Of a stretch of 10,318 bases of DNA, positions 1-5,752 are shown one piece after another. The position numbers were made by a program, and so were the translations under genes. The notes under the pieces are model-generated. The model did no database searches and was not told the DNA's origin. It saw nothing but the letters and a program-made list of their open reading frames with translations. Within the stretch, counting starts at the first letter, position 1. Each line of letters starts with the position of its first letter. The stretch is from Azonexus sp. (GTDB lineage Bacteria; Pseudomonadota; Gammaproteobacteria; Burkholderiales; Rhodocyclaceae): contig JAKLLI010000031.1 of assembly GCA_023150195.1 (NCBI GenBank), positions 1 through 10,318 of the forward strand, in the 5' to 3' direction.

Positions 1-47
1 AAAGATCAGCCGCTGCGCCAAATCATTCAATCCGTCAGCAGCAGAGA
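1..47 (-). other. Start of 16S rRNA leader (partial, runs off the window)
   Basis: Read on the minus strand, this is the first transcribed stretch after promoter P2. It contains a TCTCTGCTGCTGAC segment of the kind I recognise in betaproteobacterial rRNA leaders, and it ends in TGATCTTT at the window edge. That ending resembles the start of a boxA antitermination element (E. coli boxA is TGCTCTTTAACAA). The mature 16S gene is not in the window, so the assignment rests on the promoters and on leader resemblance. Confidence 0.6.
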
Positions 48-53
48 AGCGAG

Positions 54-108
54 ATTATGAACAACTCCCAACCCCCCGTCAAGCTATTTTCGAAATATTT
101 TTTTAAAA
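54..108 (-). promoter_or_regulatory. rRNA operon promoter P2 with UP-like element
   Basis: On the minus strand there is a -35 TTGACG (77-82), a 17-base spacer and a -10 CATAAT (54-59). Directly upstream of the -35, positions about 83-108 hold an almost pure A/T tract with runs of A and T around AAATATTTCGAAAATAGC. This resembles the UP element bound by the RNA polymerase alpha subunit at rRNA promoters. Its -10 lies 116 bases from that of P1, close to the P1/P2 spacing of E. coli rrn operons. Transcription would start near position 47 and run left. Confidence 0.72.
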
Positions 109-169
109 CATCTCAAACTTCGCTTAACCCTCGCTTCGCCGAAACCCCGGCGCCGCAAGGAAGGTGCGC

Positions 170-216
170 ATTATAGACAGCTTAAAATCGCTGTCAACAC
201 CTTCTTTGCGTTTTTC
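170..216 (-). promoter_or_regulatory. rRNA operon promoter P1 (consensus sigma70)
   Basis: The minus strand carries a perfect -35 TTGACA (192-197), a 16-base spacer and a perfect -10 TATAAT (170-175), followed by a G/C-rich discriminator (GCGCACC). Double-consensus hexamers, a 16-base spacer and a G/C-rich discriminator are the usual design of stringently controlled rRNA P1 promoters. An A-rich stretch at about 199-216, abutting the stop codon of the preceding iron-binding-protein gene, could act as an UP element. The spacer also holds a dyad, GACAGC-N8-GCTGTC (176-195), which overlaps the -35. Confidence 0.8.
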
Positions 217-1242
217 TTATCGGTAGCCCACGCGATCCAGCATTTTTTGCGCCACAGGGAGTTTCAGGGCGATTTGTTGCAAGGGAATGGCATCCGTTTT
301 TTCGCGGCCGATTTCTGCCAATCCTTCATTGTCGACCGTGACATGGCTGACCACGGGCCATTCGTTGTTGCCATTGGCGAAATATCGTTGCGCGCTGTCG
401 CTCGCCAGATATTCAAGAAAGCGCTGCGCGGCTTCCCGATTGCGCGTGTGTTTGACGATCCCAGCGCCAGAGATATTGATATGCGTGCCGTAGTTTGCCT
501 GATTGGGCCACACGATACCAAGCCGCTTCATCAGGTTGCGATCTTCCACCCTTTCCGAAACCAGCATCCGCACCAGGTAATAGCTGTTTGAAACGGCAAC
601 TCCGCACTCGCCGCTCGCGACAGCCTTGATTTGGTCAGTGTCCCCACCACGGGGCGAACGGGCCAGATTGGCGACCAAGCCGGATAGCCACTGCTCGGTT
701 TCCGCTTCTCCGCGATGCGCGATTTGCGATGCGGCCAAGGTCAAGTTGTATACATGGCCACCGGGGGTGCTGCAGTAAAGTCCTTTCAACGTCGGCGCTG
801 CAAGAGACTCGTAGCTGGCGACCTGTTCTGCGGTCAACTTTCGCTTGTTGTAAATAATCAGGCGGGCCCGCATGGAGAATCCAAACCATTTGTCGGTGCG
901 CAAATGGGCGGGAATGCGAGATTCCAGCACACTCGACTTGACCGGCGCGAAAATTCCCCAAGCATCGGCCACCGCCAGACTTGCAGCATCGACCGTCAGG
1001 AAAATGTCCGCCGGGCTGTTCTGCCCCTCGTTTTTGATACGTTCGAGCAATTCGTGCGCCTTGCCTTCAATCCGGTTGATCTTGATGCCGGTCTGCCGGG
1101 TGAAATCGTCGTATAAGGCCTCATCGGCCTGATAGTGGCGCGCCGAATAGATATTCAACACCTTTTCATCCGCCAGTGCCTGCCCCAGCAAAGCGCCCAG
1201 CCCCAGGGCAAGTAAACCGTGACGAGTTAAAAGCTTTTTCAT
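217..1242 (-). CDS. Periplasmic Fe(III)-binding protein of an ABC transporter (FbpA/FutA/IdiA type)
   Basis: A 341-residue protein of the iron-binding family of extracellular solute-binding proteins. Residues 1-24 form a signal peptide (MKK, hydrophobic core, cleavage after ALA), so the mature protein is periplasmic. The mature N-terminus has the typical start of the family (VLNIYSARHYQAD, residues 28-40), with Y32, H36 and Y37. A tyrosine pair at 221-222 in SNSYYL matches the iron-ligating tyrosines of FbpA and FutA proteins; Y165 is another possible ligand. The length is normal. It is the last gene of the iron string, starting 16 bases after the hydroxylase stop codon, with no clear Shine-Dalgarno sequence, so translation may be coupled. 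No permease or ATPase gene lies beside it: rRNA promoters follow immediately. It must therefore serve a transporter encoded elsewhere or have a different role. The family is clear; Fe(III) as ligand is inferred from the tyrosines and the neighbours. Confidence 0.9.
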   Translation of the reverse strand: MKKLLTRHGLLALGLGALLGQALADEKVLNIYSARHYQADEALYDDFTRQTGIKINRIEGKAHELLERIKNEGQNSPADIFLTVDAASLAVADAWGIFAPVKSSVLESRIPAHLRTDKWFGFSMRARLIIYNKRKLTAEQVASYESLAAPTLKGLYCSTPGGHVYNLTLAASQIAHRGEAETEQWLSGLVANLARSPRGGDTDQIKAVASGECGVAVSNSYYLVRMLVSERVEDRNLMKRLGIVWPNQANYGTHINISGAGIVKHTRNREAAQRFLEYLASDSAQRYFANGNNEWPVVSHVTVDNEGLAEIGREKTDAIPLQQIALKLPVAQKMLDRVGYR

Positions 1243-1258
1243 GGATGCGGTACCGTGA

Positions 1259-1942
1259 TCAGACTGTCGCCCAACGGCGAAGGAGGTTGTGATAAACGCC
1301 GGTTAGCTTGAGCAAGGCGCCATCATCGGCGGCCACGCAGGGCGTCAGGGATTGAATGGATTGATCGAGATCGAAGAGCAGCGCCCGTTCGCCCTCGTCG
1401 GCCACCATGCTCTGAATCCAGAAAAAGGCGGCAAGGCGGGCACCCTGCGTTACCGGGGTCACGCGGTGCAGACTCGACGAGGGATAGAGCACCATATCAC
1501 CCGCTTGCAGCTTGACTGACTGAACCCCAAACGGGCCTTCGATCTCCAGTTCGCCGCCGTCGTAGGCATCGGGTTCTGCAAAGAATAGCGTTGCCGACAA
1601 ATCACTACGCACTGAGACGCTACTACCTGGCACCTGCATCACGGCACTATCGACATGGGCGCCATAGGTGCCACCATCGCGATAGCAATTGAACTTGGGC
1701 GGATAAATTTTGGCCGGCAACGCAGCCGAGATGAACAAGGGATTCGCCGCCAGCTTTCTCAGGATGGCGTTGCCCAACTCAACGGCCAACGGGGATCCGT
1801 CCGCCAGTTGCTGGTTTCGCTTGACTGAGCGCGCCAGCGTACCGGCCGTTTTCAAGCCGTCTTCCCATTCTGCCTGGACTAACTGGCCGTGCGCCTGGCG
1901 CACTTCGTCCTTGCTCAAAACCCCCGGGATGGCAATCAACAT
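1259..1942 (-). CDS. piuC: PKHD-type Fe(II)/2-oxoglutarate hydroxylase (PiuC/YbiX family)
   Basis: A 227-residue cytoplasmic dioxygenase of the PiuC/YbiX family, which is usually about 225 residues. The double-stranded beta-helix core carries the facial triad H96-x-D98 (in YGAHVDSAV) and H159 (in [10 protein letters not shown]). R169 (in [11 protein letters not shown]) is the expected 2-oxoglutarate-binding arginine. Family members hydroxylate an unknown substrate and are commonly encoded beside TonB siderophore receptors such as E. coli Fiu, as here. The chosen ATG at 1942 has AGAGGA six bases upstream (1949-1954) and gives the usual family N-terminus [11 protein letters not shown] longer in-frame start at 2023 would add 27 unrelated residues inside the preceding gene. 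The start overlaps the last 7 bases of the flavoenzyme gene (ATGTTGA), so the two are probably translationally coupled. The substrate is unknown. Confidence 0.92.
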   Translation of the reverse strand: MLIAIPGVLSKDEVRQAHGQLVQAEWEDGLKTAGTLARSVKRNQQLADGSPLAVELGNAILRKLAANPLFISAALPAKIYPPKFNCYRDGGTYGAHVDSAVMQVPGSSVSVRSDLSATLFFAEPDAYDGGELEIEGPFGVQSVKLQAGDMVLYPSSSLHRVTPVTQGARLAAFFWIQSMVADEGERALLFDLDQSIQSLTPCVAADDGALLKLTGVYHNLLRRWATV

Positions 1943-3072
1943 GATGAATCCTCTTGTCGTGAATTGAAAAGCATGTGCGGTCCAATGTCGGCCAGCGTGG
2001 CGCAGCCGGTTTGCGCCATGCAAACCTCCAGTTCCTCGCGCAGGGTTCGCAAGAGATGCGCGACGCCCAATGCGCCAGCGATGGCCAGGGCGTACACCTG
2101 CAAGCGACCGATCAAGACCGCATTCGCCCCGTGAGCTAGGGCTTTGAAGACATCAGCGCCGGCGCGGATGCCGCCATCAAAAAGTAGCGGATAGTCGGCA
2201 CCCAGCGCGGTACGGACCCGCGGCAGCACCGACAGACTGGCTGGCGCCCCGTCAGTTGTCCGCCCCCCGTGATTGGAGACCACTTGTGCGGCAACGCCCA
2301 GGTCGCGCAAGCGGCAGGCATCATCCGGATGCATCACGCCTTTGACGATCACGGGTAATCGGGTTTGGCCCAGCAACCAGATCAGATCCTCACAGGTCGG
2401 CGCAGCCCGCATGACGCCCTGAAAAATTCGGCTTTCGCCCCGGCCGACGGTCAACGACTCGGCAGCCGGATAATTGATCAGATTGGCTTCCAGAACATTG
2501 CCCGGCATTTCGAATCCCAAGGCCTGTGCTCGCCGCCCAGGCGAGCGGATCGTGGCATCCAGCGTCACCACCAGCGCGGCATAACCGGCCATTTCTGCCC
2601 GCCGCACGAGGTCGACCGTAACCTCACGTCGCGCCTGAAAATAGAGTTGAAACCAGCGCAGCCCTTGAGTGACGGCAGCCACGGCTTCCAGGGAATGGCC
2701 AGACAAGGTGCTTAACACCAAGGGCGTCTCCATCGCCGCTGCGCCACGGGCAGTTTCGCACTCCCCGCCGGGATGGACTAGGGTCTGATAGGCCACCGGT
2801 GCCAGCAGCAGCGGATGCGTCAGCTGCGTACCCAGCAAATTGAGTCGCGTATGGCCGTCGACCGTGGGGCGCAGCAGGCGTGGCCAGAGCCGGGTTTCAT
2901 CGAAAGCGCGCAGGTTGGCCGCCAGCGTCAGTTCCCGCCCGCAACCGCCGGCGATGTAAGCAAGCGCCGGCGCCGGAATGAAATGCCGGGCCAGATCCTC
3001 GTAATCCTGAGTACAACGCACTTCGCGCGGGATGCTATCGAGACAGGGCAAGATTTGCTGCGGGTCATTCAT
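1936..3072 (-). CDS. FMN-dependent alpha-hydroxy-acid oxidase/dehydrogenase
   Basis: A TIM-barrel flavoprotein of the glycolate oxidase / L-lactate dehydrogenase / lactate monooxygenase family. It has 378 residues from the ATG at 3072, or 384 from a TTG at 3090. Family landmarks appear in order: AYIAGG near the N-terminus (active-site Tyr); [17 protein letters not shown] with [19 protein letters not shown] (second active-site Tyr); [19 protein letters not shown] (FMN-contacting Lys); SNHGGRTTD (catalytic His and substrate-binding Arg); and FDGGIR plus LIGR (FMN phosphate binding). The usual signature SNHGGRQxD reads RTTD here, and the usual RDxRN motif after GRR is absent, so the substrate may differ from lactate or glycolate. 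I prefer the ATG because the TTG lies inside the arm of a stable hairpin. No good Shine-Dalgarno sequence precedes either start. It lies between a siderophore receptor and PiuC, so it is probably iron-regulated. It would oxidise a 2-hydroxy acid to a 2-oxo acid; the actual substrate is unknown. Confidence 0.88.
   Translation of the reverse strand: MNDPQQILPCLDSIPREVRCTQDYEDLARHFIPAPALAYIAGGCGRELTLAANLRAFDETRLWPRLLRPTVDGHTRLNLLGTQLTHPLLLAPVAYQTLVHPGGECETARGAAAMETPLVLSTLSGHSLEAVAAVTQGLRWFQLYFQARREVTVDLVRRAEMAGYAALVVTLDATIRSPGRRAQALGFEMPGNVLEANLINYPAAESLTVGRGESRIFQGVMRAAPTCEDLIWLLGQTRLPVIVKGVMHPDDACRLRDLGVAAQVVSNHGGRTTDGAPASLSVLPRVRTALGADYPLLFDGGIRAGADVFKALAHGANAVLIGRLQVYALAIAGALGVAHLLRTLREELEVCMAQTGCATLADIGPHMLFNSRQEDSSC
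1949..1954 (-). promoter_or_regulatory. Ribosome binding site fixing the piuC start
   Basis: AGAGGA on the minus strand lies six bases before the ATG at 1942, inside the 3' end of the flavoenzyme gene. It supports the short start over the in-frame candidate at 2023. Confidence 0.75.
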
Positions 3073-3080
3073 GATTGACG

Positions 3081-3114
3081 TCGCGGGCAAGCAGGGAAAC
3101 CCGCTTGCCCGCGA
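3081..3114 (-). repeat. Perfect 12-bp inverted repeat (hairpin) between receptor and flavoenzyme genes
   Basis: Arms TCGCGGGCAAGC (3081-3092) and GCTTGCCCGCGA (3103-3114) pair perfectly. The 10-base interval can pair further (GGG with CCC, with one bulged base), leaving a very small loop. The hairpin begins 10 bases after the receptor stop codon and ends 8 bases before the flavoenzyme ATG. There is no T-run on either strand, so it is not a canonical intrinsic terminator. It could protect the receptor mRNA 3' end, cause partial attenuation, or hide the ribosome binding region of the next gene. Confidence 0.85.
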
Positions 3115-3124
3115 TCCACGGCGG

Positions 3125-5425
3125 TTAAAAGTCGTAGTTCAGGGTCAACCGCGCATTCCGTGCATCACCCTTGTACAAGAACGAACCCGAGCGGTAGCCC
3201 GCCAGGTAATAGTCCTTGTCAAACACATTGCCGATGTTCAGGCGCAGCTTGGTTTGCTTGTCGATGCGGTAGTCGGCAAATACGTCAACCACGGTATAGG
3301 CAGGAATCGGCTGAGAATATTCGCCGTTTGCGTTATATCCCGCCGCAGAATCCGGCTGTCCCGCGTACTTCTTGCTCTCGTATTTGACTGCTGAGCCGAA
3401 AGCGAATTTGGGCGTTGCCTGATATCTCAATTGCGCCGACGCGGTGTTTTCCGCAAAGTTGCTCAAGGTTTTTCCGACATTGTCCTGGGTCGCCGACTTG
3501 GTGACTTCTGCCTCCATGAACGACACCCCGGCGAAGGCGCTTAACTTCTCGGTCAAGTTGCCAGCCAGACCAAACTCGATCCCGCGCACCCGGTTGCCCC
3601 CCGAGTTGTAGGTCCCGGACGAGGTGTAGCCGTTCCCTTCCATGACATCCTTTTTGTTGATCTCGAATACCGCGGCAGTGGCCAGCAACTTGCCCCCCAG
3701 CAGATTCCACTTGGTGCCCAGCTCGATGTTTTCCGTCAATTCCGGCTTGGCCGCCGCCTGACCATTCAGCACAATCAAGCCACCATAGCCGCTGGAGGTA
3801 CCGACGTCCGATTCGCCCCCGTTGAGATCCTGCGCGGTGGCATAGGTGGCATAGACGTTGGCATAAGGCAGGAACTTGTAAGTCAGGCCGAGATGACCGT
3901 TCCACATCCCTTCTGTATACCCGTAATCACCGGTCAACGCGCCCGTGGTCGTATTTTGCGTTTTCAGGCTGATGGTCGTGCGGTCATAACGCATGCCGGC
4001 AAATGCCGTCCATGTCTCGCTCAGATCCACGGTATCCATCAACGACGCGGACCAGGTTTGGGCCCGCCAGTCCTGATCCCACAAACCCTTGGTCAGATTG
4101 GCGCGCGACACGGCACCGTTAATGGCGCTGAACGCCACGCCATTGACCCGGGTCGTGCCAGACATGGTGTACACCCCGTTCAACACGCTGTGATCGGAGT
4201 ACTCCAGACCGACATTGAACTCATGCTTCATCCCGGCAATCTGGGTGTCGACAAACAAATTGGTCTGATTAGCGAAATACTCGACTTCCTGCCAGCCTTG
4301 ATGCGTGGACAAATTCAGGCTGGTATCGGTGGCGTAACTCGCCCCCGTCGCCACGTAACCATTTTCGGATTTGCCGTAGCGGGTCGCATTGGTCAGCCGC
4401 ACCTTATCGTTGAAGCGATATTTCACCCGGGCCGTCAGGGTGTCGACCTCCGATGTCAAAAAGTCACCTTCCTGCACGTAGACCGGCGCATTGGCAAAGG
4501 GCTTGCGATTGGGCACCGTGCCATAGAGATAGCTGCCCAGATCGGGCGTATCGTTCCCGCGGAAACCGTAGTAATCGAGCACCACATCCAGATTGTCCGA
4601 CGGCTTGATCCGGGTCGACAGCGCAACCCCCTTGCGCTCACGATCCGCCGGTGCGCGATCCGGCACTTCTTCATAGCCGTAGAGCACGTTGGCACGCACG
4701 GCCAGCGTATCGGTCACGGTGTAATTAGTATCCAGCGTCACCCGGCACTGGCTGTAGGTGCCGAGACCAAACGACAACTTGGTGAAATCGTAGTCGGTCG
4801 TTGCCTGCTTGGTAATGGAGTTGATTGCGCCGCCCACGGTACCGCGCCCCGCAAAACTGGAGCTCGGGCCCTTGGAGACTTCAACCTGCTCGACCGCGAA
4901 GCTCTCGCGAATACTCATGCCAGGATCGCGCAAGCCATCCACAAACACATCGGAGCGCGCTTCCTGGCCGCGAATGATGTAGCGATCGCCAAAGGCATTC
5001 CCGTTTTCACCGGTACCCAGCGTAATCCCGGGTTGCGTATCGAGAATGTCGCGCAGATCGGTGTAACCGGAATCCTCAATCTGCGTCTTGGTCAAGACCT
5101 GTATGGTGGCTGGCGTTTCGGCCAGTGGGCGAGTACGACGCTCATCGCCGGAAATTTTGGCTTTGTAGGGCGCATCCGGCTCGGCATAGGGGTTATGGTC
5201 GATGACCCGCTCAACTACGGTGACCGTGGCCATTTCGGTTTCGGCTGTTTTTTCCTGCGCCCACACCGGCGCGGACGTCAGCATCGCAGCGGAGACCCCA
5301 AGCGCCAGCGTTGACTGGCGTGCCGGAGAAAATGGGGCGGACAAAGCGCGCAAACTGGCTGGCTGACGCAAGCCGCGCGGGGAAGAGGCTTCGGTGACTG
5401 CAGGGGGACAAACACGGTGGCTCAT
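3125..5425 (-). CDS. TonB-dependent ferric-siderophore outer-membrane receptor
   Basis: A 766-residue outer-membrane receptor of the ferric-siderophore class (Fiu/FhuE-like architecture), which would import a ferric siderophore using TonB energy. An unusually long N-terminal leader (about 56 residues) ends in a hydrophobic segment and VWA|QEK, a plausible signal-peptidase site. A TonB-box-like stretch, MATVTVV, follows at about 65-71. The plug domain contains AETPATIQVLT, YIIRGQEARSDVFVDGLRD, and VEQVEVSKGPSSSFAGRG leading into GGAINSITK, all typical of siderophore receptors. The rest is beta-barrel sequence ending in LTLNYDF, with the C-terminal Phe needed for outer-membrane insertion. The ATG at 5425 is chosen because GAGGAG lies eight bases upstream; the longer GTG start at 5434 falls within that site. 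A Fur-like site and promoter precede the gene. The PiuC neighbour hints at a catecholate-type ligand, but the ligand cannot be read from sequence. Confidence 0.95.
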   Translation of the reverse strand: MSHRVCPPAVTEASSPRGLRQPASLRALSAPFSPARQSTLALGVSAAMLTSAPVWAQEKTAETEMATVTVVERVIDHNPYAEPDAPYKAKISGDERRTRPLAETPATIQVLTKTQIEDSGYTDLRDILDTQPGITLGTGENGNAFGDRYIIRGQEARSDVFVDGLRDPGMSIRESFAVEQVEVSKGPSSSFAGRGTVGGAINSITKQATTDYDFTKLSFGLGTYSQCRVTLDTNYTVTDTLAVRANVLYGYEEVPDRAPADRERKGVALSTRIKPSDNLDVVLDYYGFRGNDTPDLGSYLYGTVPNRKPFANAPVYVQEGDFLTSEVDTLTARVKYRFNDKVRLTNATRYGKSENGYVATGASYATDTSLNLSTHQGWQEVEYFANQTNLFVDTQIAGMKHEFNVGLEYSDHSVLNGVYTMSGTTRVNGVAFSAINGAVSRANLTKGLWDQDWRAQTWSASLMDTVDLSETWTAFAGMRYDRTTISLKTQNTTTGALTGDYGYTEGMWNGHLGLTYKFLPYANVYATYATAQDLNGGESDVGTSSGYGGLIVLNGQAAAKPELTENIELGTKWNLLGGKLLATAAVFEINKKDVMEGNGYTSSGTYNSGGNRVRGIEFGLAGNLTEKLSAFAGVSFMEAEVTKSATQDNVGKTLSNFAENTASAQLRYQATPKFAFGSAVKYESKKYAGQPDSAAGYNANGEYSQPIPAYTVVDVFADYRIDKQTKLRLNIGNVFDKDYYLAGYRSGSFLYKGDARNARLTLNYDF

Positions 5426-5433
5426 GACGCACA

Positions 5434-5439
5434 CTCCTC
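5434..5439 (-). promoter_or_regulatory. Ribosome binding site fixing the receptor start
   Basis: GAGGAG on the minus strand, eight bases before the ATG at 5425, is a strong Shine-Dalgarno match. It overlaps the alternative GTG start at 5434, which argues against that longer start. Confidence 0.8.
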
Positions 5440-5490
5440 GATGGGTATTTAACGAGGCTGGCTGGCGTATGGCTGGCTTGCCGATAATCT

Positions 5491-5511
5491 AAATGCGAAT
5501 ATATATCATTT
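5491..5511 (-). promoter_or_regulatory. Fur box (putative ferric-uptake-regulator operator)
   Basis: The plus strand reads AATGCGAATATATATCATT at 5492-5510, with AAATG/CATTT outer arms at 5491-5511. Against the idealised palindrome AATGATAATTATTATCATT, 14 of the 18 arm positions match. The GCGAAT variant is familiar from betaproteobacterial iron promoters. The site covers the -10 hexamer of the promoter of the siderophore receptor gene, so Fe-Fur bound here would block transcription of the iron string. A further GCGAAT-like half-site on the minus strand (5519-5524) suggests a second overlapping Fur dimer. Confidence 0.75.
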
Positions 5512-5526
5512 AATAACGATTCGCAA
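5498..5526 (-). promoter_or_regulatory. sigma70 promoter of the iron-uptake genes
   Basis: The minus strand has a -35 TTGCGA (5521-5526), a 17-base spacer and a -10 TATATT (5498-5503), matching 4 of 6 and 5 of 6 consensus positions. Transcription would start near 5490, leaving a 5' leader of about 65 bases before the receptor ATG at 5425. The overlap with the Fur-like palindrome supports iron-repressed expression of the receptor and the three downstream genes. Confidence 0.7.
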
Positions 5527-5542
5527 CTTCCAGCCCTTCCGA

Positions 5543-5749
5543 CTAGCTGGCATCAAATCCGGCATCTTCGATCGCGCCCACCAAGGCGGCACGATCCAGC
5601 TGAGCGGCATCGAAAGCGACGTCAGCCATTTCCGCCTCCAGTGAGACGACGGCTGACTGCACGCCAGGCAAAGCCATCAACACACCCTGAATGTTTTTGA
5701 CACAGCCTTGGCAACTCATCCCACCGATTTTGATTTGCGTCGTTTCCAT
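5543..5749 (-). CDS. copZ: Copper chaperone, heavy-metal-associated domain (CopZ type)
   Basis: A 68-residue single-domain HMA protein, the normal length for CopZ/Atx1-like chaperones. The Cu(I)-binding motif GMSCQGC lies near the N-terminus (Cys 14 and 17), followed by the usual GV(Q)SAVVSLEAEMADVAFD strand pattern and a final GAIEDAGFDAS helix/strand. It would carry cytosolic Cu(I) and hand it to the CopA ATPase or a regulator. It starts three bases after the stop codon of the GGDEF-EAL gene, with AGGAG (5757-5761) seven bases upstream embedded in the last codons of that gene, so the two are tightly coupled. It is the last gene of the copper string; no clear terminator follows before the iron-gene promoter. 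The family is certain. Copper rather than another soft metal is inferred from the CopA neighbour. Confidence 0.92.
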   Translation of the reverse strand: METTQIKIGGMSCQGCVKNIQGVLMALPGVQSAVVSLEAEMADVAFDAAQLDRAALVGAIEDAGFDAS

Positions 5750-5752
5750 GAC

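Noticed and set aside
1943..2023. Longer N-terminus for the PiuC-like hydroxylase
   Set aside because: The extra 27 residues lie inside the preceding gene and do not resemble the family. The ATG at 1942 has a well-placed AGAGGA.
3073..3090. TTG start for the flavoenzyme
   Set aside because: It lies inside one arm of the strong hairpin and lacks a ribosome binding site. The ATG at 3072 is preferred, though its signal is also weak.
3893..5314. Long plus-strand open frame (473 codons) opposite the siderophore receptor
   Set aside because: No domain, low-complexity His/Arg/Gly/Ile composition, and full overlap with a well-supported receptor gene in the opposite direction.
5435..5490. Repeated GGCTGGC segments and a short CCTCG/CGAGG pairing in the receptor mRNA leader, considered as a riboswitch
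   Set aside because: The pairing is only 5 bp and the repeats are short; nothing matches a known riboswitch fold.
5526..5550. Possible terminator after copZ (CCAGC...GCTGG)
   Set aside because: The stem is only about 5 bp with no T-run, too weak to call.
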